A DNA stretch of 64,000 nucleotides from Andalucia godoyi (taxonomy: Eukaryota > Discoba > Jakobea > Jakobida > Andaluciidae), in contig VRVR01000038.1 of the NCBI GenBank assembly GCA_009859145.1, forward strand, positions 215,222 to 279,221, read 5' to 3'. Position 1 is the stretch's first letter; each line of letters starts with the position of its first letter. Under the pieces are notes generated by a model, which was not told where the DNA came from, did no database searches, and saw nothing but the letters and a program-made list of their open reading frames with translations. Of this stretch, positions 28,084-37,192 are shown piece by piece. A program made the position numbers and the translations under genes.

Positions 28084-29526
28084 ATGTTGAAGATTGAGCT
28101 TGGATATGTCGGGTGTGTCTTGTTTCTCGCGCGATTTCTGCGCTTGTTTGCGTACGGCGTGGTAGCAGTGGTGCTGCTTTTGTATTTGTCGGCACTAGGA
28201 TTCGAGTCTTCCGAGATTGGGACTCTGTTGTTCCTGACGCTGTTTGGAGACGCATTCATTACAGTTACACTGACTGCGAAGGCTGATCGATTTATCGGCA
28301 GGAAAGTGACGTTGGTGATCGGTGCAGTGCTGATGTGTCTTTCTGGGCTTGCCTTTAGTGCATTTTCCATCCTGTGGGTGCTTGTGCTGGCGGCCACAAT
28401 CGGTGTCATTTCGCCTGCCGGTGGCGAAATTGGGCCGTTTCTCGCCGTCGAGCAAGCGGCGCTGACACAGATTGTTTCCAACGACAGCAGAACTGCTGTC
28501 TTTTCATGGCAGAATCTAGTTGGGGTGGGCGGCCAAGCGCTCGGTGCAGTGGTTGGATCCTGGATGGTGCAATCTCTCATGGACGCCCATGACTGGTCCT
28601 CTTTGGACGCCTACCGAGCTTGCTTCTATGTGTACGCCTTGATCGGAGCTGGCCTTGCTCTGCTGTACATTCAGTTGCCATCCGGTCGCATCGAAATCAC
28701 TTCTGATTACGCATCCTTGGCTGCTTCAGACTCTGCAATCCGGCATTTCTCGAACAGTGACGATGCAGACGATGGTGATGGTGGTGATGCGGATGACCGC
28801 GATGTCGGCGGTCGGCACTGCTGGTCTCTGGCGAGGATGTATGCACGTGTAGGATTACCGAACTCAGGTTCATTGGTGGCCAAAATATCGTGTTTGTTCT
28901 CGCTGGATGCATTCGCAGGAGGACTCGTTTTGCAGTCCATTCTTGTGTACTGGTTCCATATCCGCTATGGGCTTCGTCCCCAGACGCTGGGGATCATCCT
29001 CTTCTTTGTGAACTTGATCGCGGCTGGATCATCTCTGGCAGCCGTCCCGCTTTCCAAGCGGTTTGGACTTGTGAACACGATGGTCTTCACGCACCTGCCG
29101 TCGCACGTGCTTCTTGTCATGGTTCCCCTCATGCCCAATGTCGAGTCTGCGGTTTCTGTCTTACTGCTGCGGTTCACGATAAGCCAGATGGATGTTCCAA
29201 CGCGCCAAAGCTATGTTGCAGCCGTGGTGGATCCTACCGAACGTTCAGCTGCCGCAGGAATGAACACGCTGGCCCGTTCGCTCGGTTCTGCAGTCGGTCC
29301 TCTTGTGGCCGGCTGGATGATGCAAGATCCGTCGAGCGTGTGGTTTGACATCCCGTTCTTTCTCGCCGCAGTTCTTAAGACGATCTATGATTTGCTGTTG
29401 CGGAGAAGTTTTCTGTCCGTCAAGGCTGTGGAAGAGCGCGTTCCAGACGGGCGCAGAGAAATGATGGAGGAAATCGCTCTGGAAATCGACCAAGACGAGA
29501 ACGACTCGCTCTTTGAAAAGGGTTAA
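28084..29526 (+). CDS. Major facilitator superfamily transporter
   Basis: 480 aa, about 12 hydrophobic helices with a hydrophilic central loop (about residues 215-255) rich in Asp/Gly. An MFS-type loop 2-3 motif reads TAKADRFIGRKVTLVIG, resembling the GxxxDRxGRR signature. The C-terminal half has RFTISQMDVPTRQSYVAAVV and ERSAAAGMNTLARSLGSAVG, seen in MFS proteins of fungi and algae annotated only as drug/sugar-like porters. The substrate cannot be told from sequence. It is convergent with the GTP cyclohydrolase gene, with 95 bp between stop codons. Confidence 0.85.
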   Translation: MLKIELGYVGCVLFLARFLRLFAYGVVAVVLLLYLSALGFESSEIGTLLFLTLFGDAFITVTLTAKADRFIGRKVTLVIGAVLMCLSGLAFSAFSILWVLVLAATIGVISPAGGEIGPFLAVEQAALTQIVSNDSRTAVFSWQNLVGVGGQALGAVVGSWMVQSLMDAHDWSSLDAYRACFYVYALIGAGLALLYIQLPSGRIEITSDYASLAASDSAIRHFSNSDDADDGDGGDADDRDVGGRHCWSLARMYARVGLPNSGSLVAKISCLFSLDAFAGGLVLQSILVYWFHIRYGLRPQTLGIILFFVNLIAAGSSLAAVPLSKRFGLVNTMVFTHLPSHVLLVMVPLMPNVESAVSVLLLRFTISQMDVPTRQSYVAAVVDPTERSAAAGMNTLARSLGSAVGPLVAGWMMQDPSSVWFDIPFFLAAVLKTIYDLLLRRSFLSVKAVEERVPDGRREMMEEIALEIDQDENDSLFEKG

Positions 29527-29541
29527 ACCTGCCGACTTTGT

Positions 29542-29561
29542 GTGTGTGTGTGTGTGTGTGT
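29542..29561. repeat. TG dinucleotide repeat
   Basis: About ten TG units in the short 3' gap between the MFS and GTP cyclohydrolase genes. Confidence 0.85.
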
Positions 29562-29621
29562 TCTGTTCATTCTTCTGGTACCTTCTTCCTCTGCGCTTGC
29601 CGCTGTTGTGGTAGTTGCTGT

Positions 29622-30263
29622 TTACTGTTTGGAACGAATGAGAGAGAAGAATTCTTGGCGTGTTCGTGGATCGGATTGGAACACTCCGAGTACCGCTGAC
29701 GTGACGGTGGAAGCACCCTTTGACTGCACCCCTCTCGAACACATACACATGTGCTGCGCCTCGATGACAACCGCAACACCCTGTGGGTTCAGCGCACTGT
29801 GAATTGCATTGGCGATTTCTCGTGTCAGCCGCTCCTGAAGTTGCAATCGGCGTGCATACGCCTCTGCTACACGCGCCAGCTTGGACAGCCCGAGAACTCT
29901 ATCTTGCGGAATATACCCAATATGGGCCTTCCCGAAAAACGGAACCAAATGATGCTCACACATGGAGTAGATTTCAATGTCGCGAACAATCACCATTTCA
30001 TTATGGTTGTCATTGAACACTGCGCCGTTGATAATGTCCGGAACGTCCTCTTGATACCCTTTTGTGAAGAATGCCATTGCCTTTGCAGCACGCATCGGAG
30101 TCTTCAGCAGTCCTTCTCGTGTTGGATCCTCACCCATGCACTCTATAATCGTCCGATACGCAGCGGCCATTCGCTCAATGCGCTCATCACCATTAAGCTT
30201 CGACACAGCACTCGTCGATCCCTGCTGCTCGTCATCTTCCACTGGAAAGTTTCTACTGCTCAT
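29622..30263 (-). CDS. GCH1: GTP cyclohydrolase I
   Basis: Converts GTP to 7,8-dihydroneopterin triphosphate, the entry step to tetrahydrobiopterin and folate. 213 aa from the Met at 30261-30263 ([13 protein letters not shown]). Zinc ligands lie in MCEHHLVPF and HMCMCSRGV. Also seen are [43 protein letters not shown] and the C-terminal [22 protein letters not shown]. The homology to the animal enzyme runs to the end, so the gene is complete. Its product feeds the PTPS at 7578-8042. Confidence 0.97.
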   Translation of the reverse strand: MSSRNFPVEDDEQQGSTSAVSKLNGDERIERMAAAYRTIIECMGEDPTREGLLKTPMRAAKAMAFFTKGYQEDVPDIINGAVFNDNHNEMVIVRDIEIYSMCEHHLVPFFGKAHIGYIPQDRVLGLSKLARVAEAYARRLQLQERLTREIANAIHSALNPQGVAVVIEAQHMCMCSRGVQSKGASTVTSAVLGVFQSDPRTRQEFFSLIRSKQ

Positions 30264-30312
30264 TCTTTTCTAATTATCGTGTATTGTGCAAACAAACAAA
30301 CAAACATAAAAA

Positions 30313-30372
30313 AAAGACAGAACGACAGAACGACAGAAAGACAGAACGACAGAACGACAGAAAGACAGAAAA
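30313..30372. repeat. Tandem GACAGAAC/GACAGAAA octamer repeat
   Basis: Seven adjacent octamers of GACAGAAC or GACAGAAA in a regular order (a higher-order unit of three octamers, CCA, appears about twice) directly upstream of the GTP cyclohydrolase gene. Confidence 0.85.
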
Positions 30373-30532
30373 TTATTATTATTAATAATAATAGCAAGAA
30401 TTCAACCACAAAAAACGAAACAGAGCGAAATCACTCAATCGGACAGAGCATCGGGGAAAACCGGAAGGAGGGTTGTATGCAAACTACAAGCGTTGTCAAC
30501 CAACCATTCGAAACGACAGGAAAAACAAATTG

Positions 30533-32005
30533 TCAGACCTGTCTGGCTGGCGACGGGGATCCAAAGAGCCGTAGGACTGCCTGAAAGATATTTTCGCCTC
30601 GGAGCAGCAATTCCGAGGTCAGGAAGTAGACTGCTAGTCGGATGTGGCGATACTTGGTCATATCAAACGACTCGGGAAGCACTGGCACAAAAGAACAAGC
30701 AGCGGACGATGGGGGAGGATGAGAGAACATGGCCCTCAGAGTCTGCTTGACAAAATCGTCCAAAGACGGACGCGCCGCCGAGCTTGCATGCGAGTACGAC
30801 GACCAAAAAGAAAACGGAGGAGACACCACATCGGGTACGCACACAAACACAGACCCCGTTGTGATGTCCATGACAAGCCCGCCGTTGATGTCCTGCACTT
30901 CGAATACCCAGTATCGCAGCGCATGTCTCAATCGTTCTTCCCTGTCTGCGATTTTCTCAAGCTTTTCATATATTCGCGGAACTCGCTGGATGTATGGATG
31001 CAAGTCTTCCGCAGCTTCGTAGTCGTCGGCATCCGGCTGATGAACACCTGACGCTACATACCCTCTGAAAGGCGTCAGCATCAGCCACATGCACAATCGA
31101 GATAGAAATGCAAATGAAAAAGACGCCGAGTTCAAATACGGTCTGACCTTCGCTTCAGAAATCAGCTTTGAATTCAGACCGCGAATGCCATTGCGTTGCG
31201 CAACACGCAGCACAAACGGAAGCAGCAACTGTCCAGCCGTTGCGGAAGATGGGGGTGGCACATCCTCAGTCGACGGACTGAGGAACGGGTAGACTTGATC
31301 GAAAAGGTCCACATAGCTTATCTTTGAGCCGACCTCGTTCCACGATCTCCACAGGGCAGATGGACAGGACTCCTCGACGAACCTTCCGCTTGTCTCAGAA
31401 AATATGCATCCGTCTTGCAGGCCGAAAATCAGCTGCAAATCCTCTTCTCCTCCTCGATGTGCGGACATTGCGTAATATCGGTTTCCCTGATGACCGCCAT
31501 CTTCTCGGACGCGCACCGATTGCGAGAACGAGGGCGACACATTCATGATGCAGCCCATCCAAAAGAAGGCTGCCGCACATTCCAAAAGCACAGTCTTTGA
31601 AAACCAGTCCACATCCGCAGTTGTGGTAGTCATTAATACATTGCACCATTTTTGAAAGGTAATGCCAGCTTGGGTCATCGTGTGCAGCGGATTCCTTTCG
31701 AAATGGGTCCACACTTGCAGACGCGGATGGCTCGGTTTCATCTCATACTGACGGTCTTCGAGCGAAGGTTCCTGATCTCCAGCTTCCTCTGAATTCTCAT
31801 TCAAGGAAGAAAAATCTTCCCAGAAGGACCCGTAGCGGTCCGCAAACGGCCCCGTCATCAGCAAGTCCTTCCACACATTCTCGGGACACTGACCTTCTTG
31901 AAACAACGCCCTGAATGAAGTCGACAGACACATCAGGCGCGGGAGATGATCAAGTCCAAGATACAGCGCAATGCGAAACACCGATCCCAGAGGCAGAGTC
32001 TGCAT
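30533..32005 (-). CDS. F-box-like protein of unknown function
   Basis: 490 aa from the Met at 32003-32005. The N-terminus (MQTLPLGSVFRIALYLGLDH, then LPRLMCLSTSFRALF and VWKDLL) has the spacing of an F-box, suggesting an SCF ubiquitin-ligase adaptor. The middle (QLIFGLQDGCIFSE) and C-terminal parts (RYWVFEVQDINGGLVMDI) resemble the SMI1/KNR4-like and ApaG-like layout of FBXO3-type proteins only vaguely. No membrane segment. The assignment rests on the N-terminal motif alone. Confidence 0.55.
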   Translation of the reverse strand: MQTLPLGSVFRIALYLGLDHLPRLMCLSTSFRALFQEGQCPENVWKDLLMTGPFADRYGSFWEDFSSLNENSEEAGDQEPSLEDRQYEMKPSHPRLQVWTHFERNPLHTMTQAGITFQKWCNVLMTTTTADVDWFSKTVLLECAAAFFWMGCIMNVSPSFSQSVRVREDGGHQGNRYYAMSAHRGGEEDLQLIFGLQDGCIFSETSGRFVEESCPSALWRSWNEVGSKISYVDLFDQVYPFLSPSTEDVPPPSSATAGQLLLPFVLRVAQRNGIRGLNSKLISEAKVRPYLNSASFSFAFLSRLCMWLMLTPFRGYVASGVHQPDADDYEAAEDLHPYIQRVPRIYEKLEKIADREERLRHALRYWVFEVQDINGGLVMDITTGSVFVCVPDVVSPPFSFWSSYSHASSAARPSLDDFVKQTLRAMFSHPPPSSAACSFVPVLPESFDMTKYRHIRLAVYFLTSELLLRGENIFQAVLRLFGSPSPARQV

Positions 32006-32186
32006 CTCCTGCCGGTTTACGGTCTGTGAAAACCGTCACTGCGGAAAACGAAAGCGTCGGACAGCAAACTCGGAAAGCATCTCAGTTGCTGACTTGGACG
32101 GGGGCCGCTGCGGGAGAGGAGGAGAGGGAGAGAAGAGAGAGGGCAGGGGGGAAAAGATGCGGACGCAACTTAAGGTCAGCGTACAG

Positions 32187-35100
32187 TCAGTAAGATTGAG
32201 AGAAGATTTTGCGCGCCAGCTGCAGCTCCGCGAAGAATTTGGATTTTTTCGATTCTTCGAGGTGGGGGACTTCCGCAGGAGAAACAAGAACAGCAGTAGT
32301 CACCGCAGTAGCGGCGGCGGCGTCAATGTCAAGGGAGTGCGACTGCGAGTGCGAATGCGAGTCCACGAGATACTCTTCCACAGAGTCCTTGACGATGAAC
32401 CGATACACAAAGGTCCGGTTCACCTGTCCGATCCGATGAACCCTCGCCACAGCTTGTGCCTCGACCGCGGAGTGTAGAGACGGCTCGACCAGGATCACGT
32501 GTGACGCAACGGTTAAATTCAAGCCATTAGCTCCTCGATCGAACGACATGAGAAGTACGTTGCTGTTCGGGTCCGTCTTGAACTTGCAAAGCGTCTGCGC
32601 CATTTTCTTTGCCGTCCCGTTTAGCTTCAGGTAACCGATATGATTGAGCGCCAGTGATGCCCCAATAACGTCCAGCACTTCCGCCCACTGAGAAAACACT
32701 AGGATCTTCGGTGCCTGTGGCGCATCAACGGGATGCGATGGCCGACTGTCTGACAGGAGGCTTCCGACGAAGGATGTGATTGTCGTGATTTTCGTTCCGT
32801 AGTCTCCGTTCCACGTCGAAGATATTGTCTGCATTGCGAGGTCGGGACGAACCACTGAATGAGAGGTCACTTCCTTGCTGCTTTCCTCCGCGTTCAACAC
32901 CTTGATTTCTCCCGAGTCGCAATTTGAGCGACACGTAGGACAAGAAACAGACCGAGACCGCTGCTGAGACATATGGGACTGCAGGCACGGTTTGCAGAAG
33001 GAGTGTCCGCACGGGAGAATAGAGATCACCCGGGCAATCAAGTCCAAGCAGATTGGGCAATTGCCGAGTTCAGATCGATAGTTTCGAGCGACATGCTTGA
33101 GATACAATACTTTTGCTTTCTTCTGGTGTGCTTCGGTGATCGCTGATTCTCGCATACTGGAATACACCGACAGTTTGGCGTACACTTCCTCCCTCCTTAC
33201 AAAGCGGTGCTTCTCAGCTTCCTTCGGACCGTCGGATTTGTCCTTCTTCTTTGCAGTCTTCCCAGAAAATTTGTCCTCCCAGAGATCCAGTCTCATAGTG
33301 CAGCAACGCAGCTCATTAAGAAGCGACAGAGACTCGTAGGAAACGTTCCAATACGCAAGCATGCGATCGCTCTCCTGCACAAGGGTGTCAAACAACGGAA
33401 ACACATCTCCACGAAGGAAGTTTAAAAGACGAGAAAGGAGGGGTCTTTCTCCATACAATTCCCACACGTTGTTCAAATGGAAGCGAAGATTCAATGACTG
33501 CACTTCTTCAGATTCAGCGCTCTTCTTCGCTCTTGACGACTTCACAGTGGTTTCCGTACTCAGGCTCTTCCGATACGCCATCAGCAGTTTATCGCACTCG
33601 CAATGCACGCATAGCGGTCCGCTAACGTGATTTCCTTGGCACCTGCTGCAGTTTCCAAGAAGCAGAACGTCTGCGTCTCCAGGAGACTGCGGCAAGGCAT
33701 TTAGCTTGTTTGCGATGCTCAATCGTAGATCCAGCAGTCTTGCAAAGTTCGTTTGCACGTAGAAGAGGAACCCTCGTAAGTCCCGAAAGGGCGCCCGCAT
33801 GTCTGTGGCAACGAGAGAGAACCCAGCATCGGCTGGCGTATCGGACAGCGAGCGGACAATATCGGTGCCGACAAGAAGCAGGGAAGCAACCTTCTCCGAA
33901 ATTTCCTCGAATGCTCGAGTATCGTGGCGATAGGATGCAAAAGAACTGGTGATTTCCGCCATACAGGAGTTTCGATACGAAGACACCAGACATTCGTACT
34001 CGTGCTGCACACTGTTCTCTGTCAACAGCGGATGCAAATGGCTGCCCTGGTGCATCATCAGGCACTGCTGCAGATTGAACAACGCGTGTGCTCGCTGAAA
34101 TAAATCAACCTCAAAGATACCATCGAAGACCTTGATCAGCTCTCGGACATGTGCGTATCCATCAATGGCTGCAAGAAGAAGCCCGTTACCACCACCATCG
34201 TCCCCTCCAACACCCTCGGGATCGGCACCCGTTCGGATGCCATGCTGATGCTGGAGAATCCTCAAGGCAGCAGTACCATTGATTGCCAATACTGCTTCTC
34301 GGAGTGCTTCTTCGCCCTCCGAGATTTCTTGCGCCGTCATCACTTTCAGAAGCTCTTCCATGGTCAAAAAATTGTTTTTGATTCCTTGGGAAATTGGTAC
34401 GGATACAGACTTGAAGTTTGTTGGCTTCCGAGACTGGGATAGTACTTCCGACGAAGGCCGAATACCATGCGTTCCCACCTGCGGATGGCAGCAAGCCTGT
34501 CTGAGACGGAGCAGAGGATCTAGAAGCTTGGATTTTCGACTTGACGGAATCTTGTCAATTGATGACGCACTCATGAATCCGCTGGTAGATATTGCATCAT
34601 GGCCGAAGAATCGACGAAAGGACTCGATGAACTCGTCTTTGCATTTGTCAAGTTGTCGAGCATAAAAGTGCCTTTCAATGTCGGAGAGTGTCAAGCGTCG
34701 CGTCTGAAGAGATTGCGCAGGAATTCCAAGATCATCGTTGAGCAAGTGCTTCACAGATCTGCGCATGAAAGTCGGCACCGCAGAATATAACCAAAGAAGC
34801 AAAAATGAAGCGCGGACAGATTGCCGAGTGACCTCGCGAACAATGGCTCCAAACCGCTCCGCGGCAGGCAGATCATGTGGAAGCAGAAACTTCATAATTC
34901 CACACAAATCCCCGAGTCCCTTCTGAAGAGGTGTTCCCGAAACGCACCATCGAAAGGTTGCAGAAATCCTTGACGCCATCTTGGCAATCAGTGTCGACGG
35001 CGAGTCCACCATCTGTGCCTCATCAAGACACAGTCTGTGCCATTTAATTCTCAACAGCGGGCTGATCACATTGTCGAATCTCCGAAACGACTCTTGGCAT

Positions 35101-36620
35101 GCAGATCGCGTCTGTCGCGGTTCATTTTCAGAAACGCTGTGGTGCACATCCTTCTTCAGAACATCATATGTACAAAAAACAAAATCGTGGTCCGCGAGAT
35201 GATACCGGTCCTTGAATGGCAAAGCTTGTGCGCCTTCATAGACGCAGTATGAGACTCCAAGACCGTCAGCGACATGCAAGGCTACTTCATCGAGCCATTG
35301 ATGGAGGATAGCAGCAGGGGCTACGATTAGTGTCGCTCTGGAAGGGAGAACATCAGAGCATACCTTCTGTTCGCAATATGGACATAATGCAGGGGCATAA
35401 GGCCCTGTGGTCATGCAATGACCATGTAATACCCGCGGACATTGAGCGCATTTCACAAATGCGCTTCCTTCGATTGGACGATCGAATGTGGCACGCTGGA
35501 AGGCTCCACAGATGCACGCCAACTGAGGTGTCGGTCGTGTTTCCGTGCTGTCCAGTTCGTCGTCCACGACAGAAGAAAACACTCGTGTGGAAAACCGAGG
35601 AGATGCTTCCATTTTGTGCAAAAGGGAACCAAGAATGACGCATATTGTCTTCCCCGTCCCCATCTCATCCGCAAGAATTCCAGTCTGGACAGCAGAAACC
35701 GACTCGGAAACAGATTCTGCGGGGGAATACAAGTACCCAGAGCACACGTGAATGAAGAACGTTCGATTCTTCAAACACGAACAATCCACAAAAAAAGACA
35801 AGGAGTCAGCTCGTGGTTGCTTTTCCATTTCGCAAAACCAAGAAATGGACCTCTTTTGGTGCTTCCTTAGAACCAGTTCTTTCACAAGAGATGAAGAGTC
35901 CTCCGCCATCACTGGTTCATATTTCAGCGACTGCACGGCGGCCTCGTGATACAACTTATCGACCCACTCGTCACTGCTTCCAGTATCCGAAAGGCCGAGG
36001 TTGTGCTGAAAATGAGGACGGAAAACCTCCTCAAAGAACTTGGAGCACGACCAAACACAGTACACGGTGATAAAGTCAATTCCGGTGGGCGGACTCGTTC
36101 GCAGAAATCCAACGTCGATCTGTTCGTCATTTTCTCGAATCAAGGAGAGCTTCGCTCCAACAACCAGATCGAACAGCAACCGCACAGCATCTCTATCTTC
36201 GGCAGAAACGCTCTTCCTTGATTTGATGCAAAGTTTGCTATTCTTCAGCCGGAACAATGGAAAGCAGAGCCGCGCAATGTGAATCCACGGCGTGTTCGAG
36301 TGAGTATCTATTACTGAAAGTTCTGGATGGGTTTCCCATACGAACGGAGGCCGTCTTCTCTTCACCCTGCTTTGCAGAGCAACGCTTCCAACACCATCTA
36401 CAACTATGGCCGTTGTCCGATGTGCATTATGTTCTTCTGGTCCATCCTCCATGTTTTCACGCTCTCCCATAACGTCATCGAGTTCGTCATTGTCATCGAG
36501 TTCGTCATTGTCATCGAGTTCGTCTTCTATGCCTTCAACCCATGTAGACGGTCCTGAGACCAGGACTTCTTCTTCTGCTTCACGGACTCGTTTGCAAGCT
36601 GTTGCCTTGGTGCGCGGCAT
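32187..36620 (-). CDS. SHPRH: SHPRH-type SNF2 ATPase with PHD-like and RING fingers
   Basis: 1477 aa from the Met at 36618-36620. SHPRH/Irc20-type proteins combine a split SNF2 ATPase with a RING E3 ligase; SHPRH polyubiquitinates PCNA in damage tolerance. Seen here are Walker A EMGTGKT near residue 320; a Cys-rich PHD-like insert (CICGAF ... CAQCPRVLHGHC ... CPYC) at about 367-417 between motifs I and II; DEAQ near 533; a second Cys cluster (CSRCQ ... CVHCECD) near 990; C3HC4 RING (CPICLDLIARVISILPCGHS ... CPTC) near 1185-1235; and a C-terminal helicase lobe with VFSQW, RGANGLNL and VHRIGQ. The order ATPase-PHD-ATPase-RING-HELICc matches SHPRH. The N-terminus is acidic, partly from a short EL/DD repeat. 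Confidence 0.9.
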   Translation of the reverse strand: MPRTKATACKRVREAEEEVLVSGPSTWVEGIEDELDDNDELDDNDELDDVMGERENMEDGPEEHNAHRTTAIVVDGVGSVALQSRVKRRRPPFVWETHPELSVIDTHSNTPWIHIARLCFPLFRLKNSKLCIKSRKSVSAEDRDAVRLLFDLVVGAKLSLIRENDEQIDVGFLRTSPPTGIDFITVYCVWSCSKFFEEVFRPHFQHNLGLSDTGSSDEWVDKLYHEAAVQSLKYEPVMAEDSSSLVKELVLRKHQKRSISWFCEMEKQPRADSLSFFVDCSCLKNRTFFIHVCSGYLYSPAESVSESVSAVQTGILADEMGTGKTICVILGSLLHKMEASPRFSTRVFSSVVDDELDSTETRPTPQLACICGAFQRATFDRPIEGSAFVKCAQCPRVLHGHCMTTGPYAPALCPYCEQKVCSDVLPSRATLIVAPAAILHQWLDEVALHVADGLGVSYCVYEGAQALPFKDRYHLADHDFVFCTYDVLKKDVHHSVSENEPRQTRSACQESFRRFDNVISPLLRIKWHRLCLDEAQMVDSPSTLIAKMASRISATFRWCVSGTPLQKGLGDLCGIMKFLLPHDLPAAERFGAIVREVTRQSVRASFLLLWLYSAVPTFMRRSVKHLLNDDLGIPAQSLQTRRLTLSDIERHFYARQLDKCKDEFIESFRRFFGHDAISTSGFMSASSIDKIPSSRKSKLLDPLLRLRQACCHPQVGTHGIRPSSEVLSQSRKPTNFKSVSVPISQGIKNNFLTMEELLKVMTAQEISEGEEALREAVLAINGTAALRILQHQHGIRTGADPEGVGGDDGGGNGLLLAAIDGYAHVRELIKVFDGIFEVDLFQRAHALFNLQQCLMMHQGSHLHPLLTENSVQHEYECLVSSYRNSCMAEITSSFASYRHDTRAFEEISEKVASLLLVGTDIVRSLSDTPADAGFSLVATDMRAPFRDLRGFLFYVQTNFARLLDLRLSIANKLNALPQSPGDADVLLLGNCSRCQGNHVSGPLCVHCECDKLLMAYRKSLSTETTVKSSRAKKSAESEEVQSLNLRFHLNNVWELYGERPLLSRLLNFLRGDVFPLFDTLVQESDRMLAYWNVSYESLSLLNELRCCTMRLDLWEDKFSGKTAKKKDKSDGPKEAEKHRFVRREEVYAKLSVYSSMRESAITEAHQKKAKVLYLKHVARNYRSELGNCPICLDLIARVISILPCGHSFCKPCLQSHMSQQRSRSVSCPTCRSNCDSGEIKVLNAEESSKEVTSHSVVRPDLAMQTISSTWNGDYGTKITTITSFVGSLLSDSRPSHPVDAPQAPKILVFSQWAEVLDVIGASLALNHIGYLKLNGTAKKMAQTLCKFKTDPNSNVLLMSFDRGANGLNLTVASHVILVEPSLHSAVEAQAVARVHRIGQVNRTFVYRFIVKDSVEEYLVDSHSHSQSHSLDIDAAAATAVTTAVLVSPAEVPHLEESKKSKFFAELQLARKIFSQSY

Positions 36621-37192
36621 TCTTTGTCGAACTGAAACAAGGCGTCTGACAAACTCGTTCGTCCAAAAAAAAAAAAGAAGAATAATAATAATAATAAAAT
36701 CAGTGAAACCCCAAACAAACGATAAGAACGATACGTCCCTTGCTCTGAGCGTTTGCGGGTGATTTTCCCCGTCAACAAAAAACCCAGCAAAACCAAGAAC
36801 GAGTGTTGCGACTCATCTCGATGCTTTAAAACTCGTGTGGAGCGAGAATGGACCTCAAGTCACTTGCCTTCTGGTTTTTCACCGACATCAAATCCGCACA
36901 GTCCAACTTTTAACAGTTTATTATTATTATCGTGGTTTCCTTTTTGGCAGGCTCCAAAGACCGCATCGTCGGAAGAAGCACCAGCAGAGCGACCAGAAGC
37001 AGAAGTAGGGAACGAGTGCAGGAGTTAACATTGAGAAAAGGAGAATTTTAATTAAAAATAAATAGAAATATCCAACAGCAAAAGTTGGAGCATCTCTTAA
37101 AAACGGGATGTGGGCTGCTTATTCGCGCAGGACGATAGGGTGGTGAAGGATCACTTGCATGCCAGCGGCCGGCAGATGTTTTCGTGCAGATT
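36621..37192. other. Intergenic region upstream of SHPRH
   Basis: 572 bp with A- and AAT-rich runs (36665-36700). A weak two-exon micro-gene model exists at 36848-37008 (see findings). Otherwise nothing was recognised. Confidence 0.45.
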
